The position numbers and the translations under genes are program-made. Source: Acidovorax sp. (GTDB lineage Bacteria > Pseudomonadota > Gammaproteobacteria > Burkholderiales > Burkholderiaceae_C). Taken from it: a DNA stretch of 64,000 nucleotides. The notes under the pieces were generated by a model. That model worked only from the letters and a program-made list of their open reading frames with translations, did no database searches and had not been told where the DNA came from. The DNA lies in the NCBI GenBank assembly GCA_031277855.1, contig JAITLO010000004.1, positions 1-64,000 of the forward strand, written 5' to 3'. How positions within the stretch are numbered: the stretch's first letter is position 1; each line of letters starts with the position of its first letter. Below are positions 27,448 to 37,406 of this stretch, piece by piece.

Positions 27448-27469
27448 CCGCCCACGCAGGCGTGGGCGG
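27448..27469 (-). terminator. Hairpin downstream of ileS
   Basis: A perfect palindrome (CCGCCCACGC / GCGTGGGCGG, two-base centre) lies 23 bases after the ileS stop. Only a short TTTG follows on the minus strand, so it may terminate weakly and let part of the transcripts reach lspA. A second 7-bp hairpin (GCAAACC / GGTTTGC) lies at 27402-27418. Confidence 0.5.
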
Positions 27470-27491
27470 GGTGTCATCTCAGCGGCGAGGC

Positions 27492-30347
27492 TTATGCCTT
27501 GCTGCGCGTCTCGCCAGCGCCGTGCAAATTGCTATCGCAACGGCCGCACAGCGTGGGGTGCTCGGGGTTGACGCCCACATCGTCACGGTAATGCCAGCAG
27601 CGCTCGCACTTGGCGTGCTCCGAAGGCTTGACCGCCACGGCCAAGGCATCGCCCGCCACCGCAGCGGCGGCGGAGGTGATGAAGACGAACTTCAGGTCGT
27701 CCGCCAGCGATTGCAGAAGGGCCAGGTCTTCGGGCTGGGCGCTGAGCGTGACTTCGGCCTGCAGCGAGGCGCCCACCTTGCCGTCGGCACGCAGGGCCTC
27801 GATGTCCTTGTTCACCACATCGCGGATGGCGCGGATGCGCTCCCACTTGGCCAGCAGGGCAGGGCTGCCTTCGGGCAGGGTGCTGTATTGCTCCAGGAAG
27901 ATGGATTCGCTGCTGCCCACAATCTTCCAGGCCTCTTCGGCCGTGAAAGACAGGAAAGGCGCCATCCAGCGCAGCATGGCCTGGGTGATCTGGTGCAGCG
28001 CGGTCTGGGCGCTGCGGCGGGCCAGGCTCTTGGGTGCACTGGTGTAGAGGCGGTCCTTGAGGATGTCCAGGTAGAAGCCGCCCAGGTCTTCCGAGCAGTA
28101 CAGCTGCAGCTTGGCGACCACGGGGTGGAACTCGTAGTCCTTGTAGTGGGCCAGGATTTCGGTCTGGAACTGGGCTGCACGGGCCACGGCGTACTGGTCG
28201 ATTTCCAGCATGTCTTCGTAGGCCACGCCCTCGGTGGCGGCATCGAAGTCGCTGGTATTGGCCAGCAAAAAGCGCAGCGTGTTGCGGATGCGGCGGTAGG
28301 CGTCGACCACGCGGGCCAGGATCTTGTCGTCGATACCCAGGTCACCCGAGTAATCGGTAGAGGCCGCCCACAGGCGTATGATTTCGGCGCCCATTTTGTT
28401 GGTCACGTCCTGCGGCGCCACCGTGTTGCCCAGCGACTTGGACATCTTCTTGCCCTGGCCGTCCACGGTAAAGCCGTGGGTCAGCAGGCCCCGATAGGGC
28501 GCGCGGCCAAAGATGGCGCTGGCCAGCAGCAGCGAGCTGTGGAACCAGCCGCGGTGCTGGTCATGGCCTTCCAGGTACAGATCGGCCTCGGGGCCGTTGT
28601 CATGGTGCATTTCGGGGTGAGAGCCGCGCAGCACATGCCAGAAGGTGGAGCCCGAGTCGAACCAGACTTCCAGGATATCAGTGCTCTTGGTGTAGAGCTT
28701 GGCGTCTTCGGCGCCCAGAATGTCCTCGGCCGTGGCGCGGCTCCAGGCCTCGATGCCACCAGCTTCCACCATGTTGGCGGCCTGGTCGATGATCTCCATG
28801 GTGCGGGGGTGCAGGGCGCCCGTGTCCACATGCAGGAAGAAGGGGATGGGCACGCCCCAGGAACGCTGGCGCGAGATGCACCAGTCGGGCCGGCCGGCAA
28901 TCATGGCGCGCAGGCGGTCCTGGCCGTTCTCCGGGTAGAAGCTGGTGTGGTCGATGGCTTCCAGCGCGATTTGGCGCAGCGTCTTGGCAGGCTTTTGGGC
29001 GGGGTCGGTGAACACGCCCTCGCCCTCGTCCATGCGGATGAACCACTGGGCTGCGGCGCGGTAGATCACCGGGGTCTTGTGGCGCCAGCAATGGGGGTAG
29101 CTGTGGCTGATGGTGGTGGTGTCCATCAGGCGGCCGGCCACTTTCAGCGCGTCCAGGATGACGGGCACGGCCTTCCAGATATGCAGGCCGCCAAACAAGG
29201 GCAGCTCGGGCGCATAGACGCCATTGCCCTGCACGGGGTTGAGGATGTCCTTGTAGTCCATGCCGTTGGCTACGCAGGAGTTGAAGTCATCCACGCCATA
29301 GGCTGCGGCCGAGTGCACGATACCGGTGCCGTCGTCGGCCGTGGCGTAGTCGGCCAGGTAGACGGGCGAGACGCGGTCAAAGCCCTTGTCCACATGGGCC
29401 AGGGGGTGCTTGAACAGCATGTGGTCCAAGGCCTTGCCCAGGGCCGTGGCCACGACCTTGCCTTCCAGCTTCCAGCGCGTGAGGCATTTCTCCACCAGGG
29501 CGCTGGCGACGATGAGCAGGCCACGCTGGGTCTCGACCAGGCTGTATTCCAGCTCGGGGTTGACGTTGAGCGCCTGGTTGGCAGGGATGGTCCAGGCCGT
29601 GGTGGTCCAGATGACGATAAAGGCTTCTTGGGACAGCTTGTCCAGGCCAAAGGCCGCAGCCAGCTTGGCGGGCTCGGCAGCGGGGAACATCACGTCCAGC
29701 GTCTGCGACTGCTTGTCCGCGTATTCGATCTCGAACTCGGCCAGCGACGAGGCGCAGTCAAAGCACCAGTACACGGGCTTGAGGCCACGGTAGACAAAGC
29801 CGCGCTCCATGACCTTTTTCAAGGCGCGCAGCTCGCCGGCCTCGTTGGCGTAGTTCATGGTCTTGTAGGGATGGCCCCAGTCGCCCAGCACGCCCAGGCG
29901 CTTGAAGTCCACCATTTGCTGTTCGATTTGCTCGGTGGCAAAGGCGCGGCTTTTGGCCTGCATTTCGTCGCGGGGCAGATTGCGGCCGTGCAGTTTTTCG
30001 ATGGCGTTTTCGATGGGCAGGCCGTGGCAGTCCCAGCCGGGGGCATACAGCGCGTCAAAGCCTTCCAGTTGGCGGCTCTTGACGATCATGTCCTTCAAGA
30101 TCTTGTTGACGGCGTGACCGATGTGCAGCTTGCCATTCGCATAGGGAGGGCCGTCGTGCAAGATGAACTTGGGTGCGCCGTGGCGTGCATCGCGCAGCTT
30201 TTTGTAGATGCCTTTGTCATCCCATTCCTTGGCCCAGGCCGGCTCGCGCTTGGGCAGGTCGCCGCGCATGGGGAAGGGGGTATCGGGCATGTTCAGCGTC
30301 GAACGATAGACAGACGCTTCGGGCTTGGCGGACTTGGAATCAGACAT
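27492..30347 (-). CDS. ileS: Isoleucyl-tRNA synthetase
   Basis: This class I synthetase of 951 residues charges tRNA-Ile. The HIGH motif is in [18 protein letters not shown] near residue 62, and KMSKS in [10 protein letters not shown] near 620. The C-terminal zinc-binding end reads CERCWHY with a second CGRCD pair. The Met at 30347 ([12 protein letters not shown]) is the likely start; the frame is open further upstream without homology. It lies between ribF and lspA in the classical order. Confidence 0.97.
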   Translation of the reverse strand: MSDSKSAKPEASVYRSTLNMPDTPFPMRGDLPKREPAWAKEWDDKGIYKKLRDARHGAPKFILHDGPPYANGKLHIGHAVNKILKDMIVKSRQLEGFDALYAPGWDCHGLPIENAIEKLHGRNLPRDEMQAKSRAFATEQIEQQMVDFKRLGVLGDWGHPYKTMNYANEAGELRALKKVMERGFVYRGLKPVYWCFDCASSLAEFEIEYADKQSQTLDVMFPAAEPAKLAAAFGLDKLSQEAFIVIWTTTAWTIPANQALNVNPELEYSLVETQRGLLIVASALVEKCLTRWKLEGKVVATALGKALDHMLFKHPLAHVDKGFDRVSPVYLADYATADDGTGIVHSAAAYGVDDFNSCVANGMDYKDILNPVQGNGVYAPELPLFGGLHIWKAVPVILDALKVAGRLMDTTTISHSYPHCWRHKTPVIYRAAAQWFIRMDEGEGVFTDPAQKPAKTLRQIALEAIDHTSFYPENGQDRLRAMIAGRPDWCISRQRSWGVPIPFFLHVDTGALHPRTMEIIDQAANMVEAGGIEAWSRATAEDILGAEDAKLYTKSTDILEVWFDSGSTFWHVLRGSHPEMHHDNGPEADLYLEGHDQHRGWFHSSLLLASAIFGRAPYRGLLTHGFTVDGQGKKMSKSLGNTVAPQDVTNKMGAEIIRLWAASTDYSGDLGIDDKILARVVDAYRRIRNTLRFLLANTSDFDAATEGVAYEDMLEIDQYAVARAAQFQTEILAHYKDYEFHPVVAKLQLYCSEDLGGFYLDILKDRLYTSAPKSLARRSAQTALHQITQAMLRWMAPFLSFTAEEAWKIVGSSESIFLEQYSTLPEGSPALLAKWERIRAIRDVVNKDIEALRADGKVGASLQAEVTLSAQPEDLALLQSLADDLKFVFITSAAAAVAGDALAVAVKPSEHAKCERCWHYRDDVGVNPEHPTLCGRCDSNLHGAGETRSKA

Positions 30348-30461
30348 GGAAAACCTTAGAGCAGAGCATGGCCCCAGCGGGCGCAGCAGCGCAAAGACCA
30401 GGGCGTGAAGGGAGTGCGAGTGCCTGGTGCGCACCCGCGCCCAGGCTGGGGACGGCGAGCG

Positions 30462-31511
30462 TCAAATTCGGTCGCGCGTGGTCTGGCGACGGGTATCGGT
30501 ATAGGACGGCTGCTGGGTGGATGCAAAAAACGCGCGCGCGTCATCGCAGTCCTTGGCGATGCCGGCTGTGAGGGCGTCGAGACTGTCGTACTTCAGCTCG
30601 TCGTGCAGTTTGTGCAGAAGTTCCACACGGATGATTTTACCGTAGGCGCCTTCGCCTCCGAGTTCGGTGGGCCAATCCAGGCAATGGGTCTCCAGCAGCA
30701 CACGGCCGCCGTTGACGTCGCTGGGGTCCAGCGAGGGGCGCACGCCCAGGTTGGCCACGCCGCGCAAGGCCTGGCCGTGCAGACCATGGACCAGCACGGC
30801 AAAAATGCCGCTGGCCGCGGGTTTCCAGTGGTCAAAGCGCAGATTCAGGGTGCGAAAGCCATCGCCCGCGCCGGCGCGGGATTCGGCCAGTTGCCGGCCC
30901 AGTTTGCGCCCATGCACCACATGGCCCGAGATCGTATAGGGGTGGCCCAGCAGCTTGGCGGCCTGCTGCATGTCGCCTGCCGCCAGGGCCTCACGCACCG
31001 TGGTGCTGGAGACGCGCTCGCCATGCACCTCGTAGCTGTTCATGCGTGCCACATCAAAGCCCTGGGTCTGGCCGGCCGCATCCAGCATGGCGTAGTCGCC
31101 CGCCCGTTTGCTGCCAAAGCGAAAGTCATCGCCCACCAGTACGTACTTGGCGCCCAGGCCGTTGACCAGCACATCCTGGATAAAGGCCTCGGGGGCCTGG
31201 CCTGCCAGCCCGGCGTTGAAGGGCAGCACCACCACCTGGTCTACACCGCAAAACGCCAGCTGGCTGAGCTTGTCGCGCAGCGTGCCCACGCGTGCCGGGG
31301 CCAGGGCGGGCTGGTTGAGCTTTTGGGCAAAGTAATCACGCGGGTGGGGCTCAAAAGTCAGCACACAGGTGGGCAGGCCGCGTTGAGCGGCTTCGGCACG
31401 CAGCAATCCCAGCATGGCCTGGTGGCCACGGTGCACCCCATCGAAATTGCCAATGGTGAGCGCGCAGGCACTAGACCGCTCGGGGTGTTGAAGGCCTCGG
31501 AAAATCTTCAT
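30462..31511 (-). CDS. ribF: Bifunctional riboflavin kinase/FAD synthetase
   Basis: This 349-residue enzyme converts riboflavin to FMN and FAD. The N-terminal adenylyltransferase has TIGNFDGVHRGHQ near residue 20; the C-terminal kinase region has GHPYTISGHVVHGRKLG near 185, then FAVLVHGL and GVANLGVRPS. The Met at 31511 (MKIFRGLQHPE) is the start of homology; the frame continues upstream without it. The first gene of ribF-ileS-lspA. Confidence 0.95.
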   Translation of the reverse strand: MKIFRGLQHPERSSACALTIGNFDGVHRGHQAMLGLLRAEAAQRGLPTCVLTFEPHPRDYFAQKLNQPALAPARVGTLRDKLSQLAFCGVDQVVVLPFNAGLAGQAPEAFIQDVLVNGLGAKYVLVGDDFRFGSKRAGDYAMLDAAGQTQGFDVARMNSYEVHGERVSSTTVREALAAGDMQQAAKLLGHPYTISGHVVHGRKLGRQLAESRAGAGDGFRTLNLRFDHWKPAASGIFAVLVHGLHGQALRGVANLGVRPSLDPSDVNGGRVLLETHCLDWPTELGGEGAYGKIIRVELLHKLHDELKYDSLDALTAGIAKDCDDARAFFASTQQPSYTDTRRQTTRDRI

Positions 31512-31693
31512 CGGATTGCTTTGTTTTTTATAGCATTGCGTGCAGTCCAACTCAGTGCGTGATGACGGTTGGACAGTGAAAGCGAGTATATTGCCATCCA
31601 TCAGGCATGCCTGCTGCATGCCTTTGCGACCCGGCAGTACAAGCTGCCGCGCAACCCGTCTTGGTCCGAGAGGTCAGTAAGAGGAGGTGCATC

Positions 31694-32251
31694 GTGAAGG
31701 TTCTGAAGCTGTCCGCCCACGGACTGCCCCAGTCATGGATCAGTCTGGAAGAGGCCGTTCTGCATTACGCCGCCGACGAGGTCCGCTGGGAGTCGGGTGG
31801 GCAGGTTGCAGTCTTTCGCGGGGGGCACAACGCGCGCACGGGCACGCAGTCGGTGATCTGTGTCAACAGCATCATCGGCACCAAAGGTGTGCCTCGCATC
31901 AATCCCCATGCCCTCAAGCCGGGTCTCACCAACAGCAAGCTGTTTGCGCGGGACCGCCACCTCTGTGCCTATTGCGGGCGCAAGCACGATGAGTCCGATC
32001 TGACGCGCGAGCATATCCAGCCCTTTGCCCAACAGGGGCAGGACCACTGGATGAATGTGGTCACCGCCTGCCGCGCCTGCAACCACCGCAAAGGCCCGCG
32101 CACGCCAGAGCAGGCGCATATGCCGCTGCTGTATGCCCCCTACATCCCCAGCCTGTGGGAAGACTTTATCTTGCGCAATCGCCGCATACTGGCCGACCAG
32201 ATGGAGTTCTTGCTGGCCCATGTGCCAAAAAGCTCACGCTGGGCGCTGTAG
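31694..32251 (+). CDS. HNH endonuclease-domain protein
   Basis: This 185-residue protein starts with GTG at 31694 behind a strong AGGAGGTG. Residues 99-140 form an HNH module: CAYCG, then LTREHIQPFAQQGQDHWMN, then CRACNHRKG, so both zinc CxxC pairs and the catalytic His are present. Homologues are widespread single-copy genes of unknown role in Proteobacteria, so it may act in DNA maintenance rather than defence. It is divergent from ribF. Confidence 0.88.
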   Translation: MKVLKLSAHGLPQSWISLEEAVLHYAADEVRWESGGQVAVFRGGHNARTGTQSVICVNSIIGTKGVPRINPHALKPGLTNSKLFARDRHLCAYCGRKHDESDLTREHIQPFAQQGQDHWMNVVTACRACNHRKGPRTPEQAHMPLLYAPYIPSLWEDFILRNRRILADQMEFLLAHVPKSSRWAL

Positions 32252-32349
32252 CCAAGGGTGAGGTGGGCGCTACAGAATTTTCAAGCCAGGCCGGCAGGGA
32301 TGGCGGTGTCGTGGTGAAATAAGGGTTTACCCTTGTCATAGCGCAGCGC

Positions 32350-33297
32350 ATGATCGTCCGCGACCGCCCCACAGGTTTCAATCTTTTCCTCATCTTGCGG
32401 GGCTCGGTGCTGCAACGCATACGCTGGGTACTGTGCCTGAACGTGGTGCTGGCGCTCTTGGTGACGCTGGCTCATGGCAATCTGTTCGATATCAAGATCA
32501 CGCTCACGCCGATTCCCTTTACGCTGATCGGCCTGCCGCTGGCGATTTTTCTGGGCTTTCGCAACACCACGGCCTACAACCGCTTTTGGGAAGGGCGCAA
32601 GCTGTGGGGGGAGCTGACCATCTGGGCGCGTACGCTGTCGCGCCAATGCCAGAGCATGATCCATGTGCCCCTGGTGCTGGATGCCCACAACCGTGTGGGC
32701 GATGTGCGTGTGCGCATGGTGCACAGAGCCATTGCCCATGCCCATGCGCTGCGTTCGCAGCTGCGTGGCCACCAGGATGACGGAGCGCTGGAGCGCTGGC
32801 TGACGGCAGAAGACTGGTTTGCCATGCGCAACCAGCCGCTGAATTACCGCCCCGATGCCTTGTTGCTGGCCAATTCACGCGATTTGAGCGACTGCCTGCG
32901 CAAGGGCTGGATTGACTCCATGCTGGCCAGCCAGATCGACAAGACCCTGACCGGCATGACGGCGGCTGCGGCCTCGTGCGAGCGCATACGCCACACGCCG
33001 ATTCCGTTTTCCTACACCTTGCTGCTGCACCGCACGGCCTATCTGTATTGCTTTTTGCTGCCCTTTGGCCTGGTGGACACCACGGGGTTTATGACGCCTT
33101 TTGTGGTGGCCATCGTGGCCTATACCTTTTTTGGCCTGGACACCCTGGGTGATGAGCTGGAAGAGCCTTTTGGCGTGGAGAGCAATGATTTGCCGCTGGA
33201 TGCCATGTGCAGAGGCATAGAGATCAGTCTGTGCCAATCCTTGGGTGATCCCGACGTGCCCCCGCCGCTTCAGCCACTGGATTACAGGCTAACTTGA
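32350..33297 (+). CDS. Bestrophin-family membrane protein
   Basis: This 315-residue protein belongs to the bacterial bestrophin (UPF0187) family. RGSVLQRIRWVLCLNVVLAL near the start and GLPLAIFLGFRNTTAYNRFW near residue 65 are typical, as is the C-terminal GLDTLGDELEEPFG followed by NDLPLD. Family members form pentameric ion channels. About four hydrophobic segments are visible. It starts about 100 bases after the HNH gene. Confidence 0.9.
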   Translation: MIVRDRPTGFNLFLILRGSVLQRIRWVLCLNVVLALLVTLAHGNLFDIKITLTPIPFTLIGLPLAIFLGFRNTTAYNRFWEGRKLWGELTIWARTLSRQCQSMIHVPLVLDAHNRVGDVRVRMVHRAIAHAHALRSQLRGHQDDGALERWLTAEDWFAMRNQPLNYRPDALLLANSRDLSDCLRKGWIDSMLASQIDKTLTGMTAAAASCERIRHTPIPFSYTLLLHRTAYLYCFLLPFGLVDTTGFMTPFVVAIVAYTFFGLDTLGDELEEPFGVESNDLPLDAMCRGIEISLCQSLGDPDVPPPLQPLDYRLT

Positions 33298-33349
33298 TGC
33301 CGTGTTCCGGGGGGAGGCGCAGAGCCGCAGTCTTGTTGGGCTTTTCTGG

Positions 33350-33515
33350 GTGCCTCGTTTGGAGGCGCCCATACAACGCTTGATGCTTTGTTGCTCGCCC
33401 TTGCCGTATGCAAATACTGTCTGCGGGCAAGCGTCGCGCCTCAAGCGTTGTCTGGGCGTTGTGGGGTGAGTCCGGGCGCTGCCTGCACTTCTCAGGCCCG
33501 CTCCAGCAGGCATTT
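33350..33515 (+). repeat. Dispersed repeat, family D (copy 1), with conserved hairpin
   Basis: About 165 bp resemble 46078-46240 in the same orientation, both downstream of a plus-strand gene. Arms ACAACGCTTGA (33373-33383) and TCAAGCGTTGT (33441-33451) pair over 11 bases. The other copy has a G-C in place of one A-T pair here, a compensatory change. It fills most of the gap after the bestrophin gene. Confidence 0.75.
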
Positions 33516-33530
33516 GAGCCCTTGCGCATG

Positions 33531-33553
33531 AAAAACGGACCCTTGCGGGTCCG
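33531..33553 (-). terminator. Terminator of the acyl-CoA dehydrogenase unit
   Basis: On the minus strand CGGACCC pairs with GGGTCCG around GCAA, followed by TTTTT, about 25 bases after the stop codon. Confidence 0.85.
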
Positions 33554-33576
33554 CGGTGCTGCAGGGTTTAGGGGGG

Positions 33577-34692
33577 TTAGGCCATCACCCCGGCGGTGTC
33601 CTGCATGCGTGCCGACACCTCGCCCAGATGGTGCAGGCTGTCGCCATACGTCATCTCCAACTGGGTCAGTTTTTTGAAGTGGTGGCTGATGATGTATTCA
33701 TCCGTCACGCCAATACCGCCATGCAGCTGCACGGCCTGCTGGCCCACGTAGCGCATGGACTGGCCCAGTTGCACGCGGGCGCGGGCCACGGCCTGGCGGC
33801 GGGCTGGGGCGGGTTGGCCCAACTGCAGGCTGGCGTAATAGCTCATGGAGCGGGCCAGCTCCAGCTGCATCTTCATATCGGCTGCACGGTGGCGCAGGGC
33901 CTGGAAGCTGGCAATCGCCACGCCAAACTGCTTGCGCTGGTTCAGGTAGTCGGCCGTGGTGAGCAGGGCCTGCTCCATCACACCCACGGCTTCGGCGCAG
34001 ACGCAGGTGCTGCCTACGTCCACCGCCAGCTCCAGGGCGGCCAGGCCGTCGGTGCTCACCAAGGTGGCGGGGCTGTTGCTGCAGTACAGCTCGGCCGCAC
34101 GGCCACCATCTTGCGTGCCATAGCCCTGGGTGCGCACACCTTCGGCCGAGGCCTGGACCAGGAACAGCGCTTGTTTGCCATCGAGCAGGGCTGGCACCAA
34201 AAATGCGTCGGCCTTGTCGCCCACGGGGACTATGCTTTTATGAGCGGTCACCACATATGCAGCGCCACTTTTAGTGGCTTTCGCCTCGCAAACGTCCAGG
34301 CGGTAGCGGGCCTTGCGCTCCTGCTGGGCCAGCACCACGAGGGCCTCGCCCGCGGCAATGCGCGGCAGCCAGTCGGCCTGTACCGCTTCGGGGGCGTACT
34401 GGCTGAGCACGGCGCTGGCGATCAAGGCCTGGGCCAGGGGCTCCAGCACCATGCCACGGCCGAGTTCCTCCATCACCACCATGGCGTCCACCGCACCCAG
34501 GCCCAGGCCACCATGCTGCTCGGGCACGGTGAGGGCGGTCAGGCCCAGCTCTGCCAGTTCGACCCAGGTGTCACGTGAAAAGCCGCCAGCCTGCACCGCA
34601 GCACGGCGGTGCTCGAAGGTGTAGGCCTTGTCCACCCAGCGGCGCACGGCGTCGCGCAGCTGCTGCTGGTCTTCGGAAAAATTGAAATCCAT
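33577..34692 (-). CDS. Acyl-CoA dehydrogenase, subunit of a paired type
   Basis: This 371-residue flavoprotein is of the acyl-CoA dehydrogenase fold. It starts MDFNFSEDQQQLRDAV behind AAGGAGAC, and the C-terminal domain reads AVQLHGGIGVTDEYIISHHFK. It lies 130 bases downstream of a second, longer acyl-CoA dehydrogenase gene. Adjacent short and long pairs of this type form heteromeric enzymes in degradation of steroid or other branched side chains; the substrate here is unknown. Confidence 0.92.
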   Translation of the reverse strand: MDFNFSEDQQQLRDAVRRWVDKAYTFEHRRAAVQAGGFSRDTWVELAELGLTALTVPEQHGGLGLGAVDAMVVMEELGRGMVLEPLAQALIASAVLSQYAPEAVQADWLPRIAAGEALVVLAQQERKARYRLDVCEAKATKSGAAYVVTAHKSIVPVGDKADAFLVPALLDGKQALFLVQASAEGVRTQGYGTQDGGRAAELYCSNSPATLVSTDGLAALELAVDVGSTCVCAEAVGVMEQALLTTADYLNQRKQFGVAIASFQALRHRAADMKMQLELARSMSYYASLQLGQPAPARRQAVARARVQLGQSMRYVGQQAVQLHGGIGVTDEYIISHHFKKLTQLEMTYGDSLHHLGEVSARMQDTAGVMA

Positions 34693-34758
34693 AAATGTCT
34701 CCTGGTGCTGCAAAGAGGGCGCAGGGCACCCACCCATTGCAGCGAAGCTCTTGCTAGA

Positions 34759-34792
34759 GCCCCCTTCCGGAGGGGGCGCGGGGGAGTCGTAT
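34759..34792. repeat. Dispersed C-rich repeat, family B (partial copy)
   Basis: AGCCCCCTTCCGGAGGGGGC followed by GCGGGGGAGTC lies between the two acyl-CoA dehydrogenase genes and resembles part of the 24608-24708 element. Confidence 0.45.
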
Positions 34793-34822
34793 GTTCAAGC
34801 GCGCAGCGCAGGCGATTCAGGC

Positions 34823-36025
34823 TTAGCCCAGCACCGTCTGCGCCACGATGTTGCGTTGCACCTCGTTGCTGCCCCCGTAGATGGTGGTCTTGCGCATATT
34901 GAAGTAGCTGGAGGCCAGCGGGGCCAGGCCCAGATTGCCGCCGGGATAGTCGCCTTGCCAGCCTGCTTCCATGGCTTCATGAATCAGCGGCAGGCTGAAG
35001 GGGCCGCCGGCCAGCATCATCAGCTCGGTGTAGCGCTGCTGGATTTCGCTGCCCTTGATCTTCAAAAGGCCGGCAATGTCCAGCGGGTTCTTGCCGCTTT
35101 TTTCGGCCGAGAGCACGCGCAGCACCAGCATTTCCAGGGCCACCACATCCACTTCCAAGAGCGCAATCTGGTCGCGAAAGCGTTGTGCATCAGCGCCCCC
35201 TTCGCTAGGGTCCCACACGCCTTCGGCCTGGGCCACGCGCTTGAGGCGCTCCAGCTCGCGCTTGGCGCGGTTCACGTCGGCGATATTGGTGCGTTCGTGG
35301 GCCAGCAGATGCTTGGCATAGGTCCAGCCCTTGTTCTCTTCACCGATGAGCTGGTCGACAGGGACTTTCACGTTGTCGAAGAAGACTTCGTTGACCTCGC
35401 ACTCGCCATCAAGCAGCTTGATGGGGCGCACCGTCACGCCGGGGGACTTCATGTCGATCAGCAAAAAGCTGATGCCGGTCTGGGGCTTGCCCTCGTTGCT
35501 GGTGCGCACCAGGTTGAACATCCAGTCGCCATACTGGCCCAGCGTGGTCCAGGTTTTCTGGCCGTTGACGATGTAGTGGTCTCCCTGGCGTTCGGCGCGG
35601 GTTTTGACGCTGGCCAGGTCCGAGCCCGAGCCCGGCTCGCTATAGCCCTGGCTCCACCAGACCTCACCGCTGGCAATGCCGGGCAGAAAGCGCTGCTGTT
35701 GCTCCGGCGTGCCAAAGGCCTGGATGACGGGGGCCACCATCACGGGGCCAAAGGGCACGATGTTGGGGGCACCGGCCTTGGCCAGTTCTTCGGCAAACAA
35801 ATGCTTTTGCACGGCGCTCCAGCCGGGGCCGCCAAATTCCTTGGGCCAGCCATAGGCCAGCCAGCCTTTTTTGCCCAGGGTTTTGGCCCAGCCCTGGAGG
35901 TCGTCCTTTGTCAGGCGCAGACCTTCACGTACCTTGCGGGTGACCGCAGGGTCCAGGTGCTGGTGTATCCAAGTACGCACTTCCTCGCGGAAGGCTTGCT
36001 CTTCGGGCGTGAATGCCAAATCCAT
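34823..36025 (-). CDS. Acyl-CoA dehydrogenase, long partner
   Basis: This 400-residue acyl-CoA dehydrogenase begins MDLAFTPEEQAFREEVRTW behind AAGGAGACG. WSQGYSEPGSGSDLASVKTR near residue 132 and the C-terminal TTIYGGSNEVQRNIVAQTVL are the family's flavin and substrate regions. It probably pairs with the shorter subunit encoded just downstream. No regulator or thiolase gene is adjacent. Confidence 0.93.
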   Translation of the reverse strand: MDLAFTPEEQAFREEVRTWIHQHLDPAVTRKVREGLRLTKDDLQGWAKTLGKKGWLAYGWPKEFGGPGWSAVQKHLFAEELAKAGAPNIVPFGPVMVAPVIQAFGTPEQQQRFLPGIASGEVWWSQGYSEPGSGSDLASVKTRAERQGDHYIVNGQKTWTTLGQYGDWMFNLVRTSNEGKPQTGISFLLIDMKSPGVTVRPIKLLDGECEVNEVFFDNVKVPVDQLIGEENKGWTYAKHLLAHERTNIADVNRAKRELERLKRVAQAEGVWDPSEGGADAQRFRDQIALLEVDVVALEMLVLRVLSAEKSGKNPLDIAGLLKIKGSEIQQRYTELMMLAGGPFSLPLIHEAMEAGWQGDYPGGNLGLAPLASSYFNMRKTTIYGGSNEVQRNIVAQTVLG

Positions 36026-36101
36026 GCAGCGTCTCCTTGTAGTGCAAGGTTTTTAGCATGGTCGTTCACTTACCCTATGTCGGCGGGGCGACAGCCTAGG
36101 G

Positions 36102-36803
36102 TCAGTCCTGAGGCTGGACCTCGGCGTTGACAGGGCCTTCCACACCCAAGGCGGTACACAGCTGTTGCACCGTGGTGCGCAGCGCGGCCACTTCGGCCTC
36201 CAGGGCAGCCAGGCGCTGGGCCGTGGCGCTGTCTGCGCTGCTGGGGGCACTGCTCTCGCTGGCTGCAGCCAGGGCGCTGACATCGACTTCGCCGCACAGC
36301 AAATGCGCCCAGCGTGCCTCGCGGGCGCCGGGGGCACGGGGCAGCAACACCACCAGGGGACCGCCCTTGTCCTCGCTGCGGTCGCGCAGCTCTTCCAAAA
36401 AGGCCTCGACCGAGCCGATGTCGGCAAAGCGGTGCCAACGCTCGGTGTTGATGCGCAGCTCGCCCGCCGTCTGGGGGCCGCGCAGCATCAACAGACCCAA
36501 GATGGCGCTGGCCTGGCTGGGCACGCCCACCACGCGCTCGAAGTTGTGTTCCCAGCGTGTGGCGCGCTGGCCGCTGGCCTCCATCACCAGGTGGCGCTGG
36601 CGCAGCTCGTCCAGCGCGGCCTGGATTTCGCCCTCGCTCAATTGCATCACCGGGGTGCGGCTGGTTTTCTGGTTGCAGCCGGATTGCAGGCTGTTCACCG
36701 TGAGCGGGTAGCTATCGGGCACGGTGCGGGCTTTTTCCATCAATGTGGCGAGCACCCGGGCTGCGTAGGGCGACAAAGGCTGAGTGCGGTGGTCGAAAGG
36801 CAT
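36102..36803 (-). CDS. YceH family protein (UPF0502/DUF480)
   Basis: This 233-residue protein has two winged-helix-like repeats: [20 protein letters not shown] at the start and [20 protein letters not shown] near residue 95. It ends in a helix resembling a short coiled coil ([19 protein letters not shown]). The function is unknown. It diverges from purN with about 20 bases between the two starts, so the promoters overlap. Confidence 0.9.
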   Translation of the reverse strand: MPFDHRTQPLSPYAARVLATLMEKARTVPDSYPLTVNSLQSGCNQKTSRTPVMQLSEGEIQAALDELRQRHLVMEASGQRATRWEHNFERVVGVPSQASAILGLLMLRGPQTAGELRINTERWHRFADIGSVEAFLEELRDRSEDKGGPLVVLLPRAPGAREARWAHLLCGEVDVSALAAASESSAPSSADSATAQRLAALEAEVAALRTTVQQLCTALGVEGPVNAEVQPQD

Positions 36804-36824
36804 GGCTGGGATAATTCGCAGGTA

Positions 36825-37406
36825 ATGAAAAACATCGTGATTTTGATCTCAGGCGGCGGCTCCAATATGGCAGCCATCGTTCAGGCGGCTCAACAACAGG
36901 AATGGGCGCGTCGACTGGATGCCCGTGTGGCGGCCGTCATCAGCAACAAGGCCGACGCCCAGGGTCTGGTTTTCGCCCGCGAACAAGGCATTGCTACCGC
37001 GGTGCTCAACCACAAGGAGTTTGCCAGCCGCGAGGCCTTTGACACGGCCCTGGCCCAGACCATAGACGGCTACCAGCCTGCGCTGGTGGTGTTGGCGGGC
37101 TTTATGCGCATCCTCACGCCGGGCTTTGTGCAGCATTACGCCGGTCGTTTGCTGAATATCCACCCTTCGTTGCTGCCGGCTTTTCCGGGTCTGCACACCC
37201 ACCAGCGTGCCATTGATGCGGGTTGCAAATTCGCCGGCGCGACCGTGCATGAAGTCACGGCCGAGCTGGATGTGGGCCCCATCCTGGAGCAGGCCGTGGT
37301 GCCCGTTCTGCCCCAGGATTCGGCAGAGGCATTGGCCGCGCGCGTACTGGTGCAAGAGCATGTGATCTACCCCCAGGCCGTGGCACAGTTCTTGCGAAAG
37401 CTATAG
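36825..37406 (+). CDS. purN: Phosphoribosylglycinamide formyltransferase
   Basis: This 193-residue enzyme transfers a formyl group to GAR in purine synthesis. It begins [18 protein letters not shown]; the catalytic region reads [20 protein letters not shown], then [17 protein letters not shown], holding the Asn, His and Asp of the active site. The ATG at 36825 is the start of homology. It is divergent from the yceH-like gene. Confidence 0.95.
   Translation: MKNIVILISGGGSNMAAIVQAAQQQEWARRLDARVAAVISNKADAQGLVFAREQGIATAVLNHKEFASREAFDTALAQTIDGYQPALVVLAGFMRILTPGFVQHYAGRLLNIHPSLLPAFPGLHTHQRAIDAGCKFAGATVHEVTAELDVGPILEQAVVPVLPQDSAEALAARVLVQEHVIYPQAVAQFLRKL

Noticed and set aside
27441..30359. Open frame of 972 codons opposite ileS
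   Set aside because: It is a shadow frame of a gene with unmistakable HIGH and KMSKS motifs; the composition is His/Gly/Val-rich without domain features.
33224..33529. Open frames on the minus strand within repeat family D here and at 45825-46235 that translate to a shared peptide
   Set aside because: The shared peptide (GRATKHQALYGRL) arises because both lie in the same repeat; the flanks are unrelated, so the repeat is the explanation rather than a gene family.
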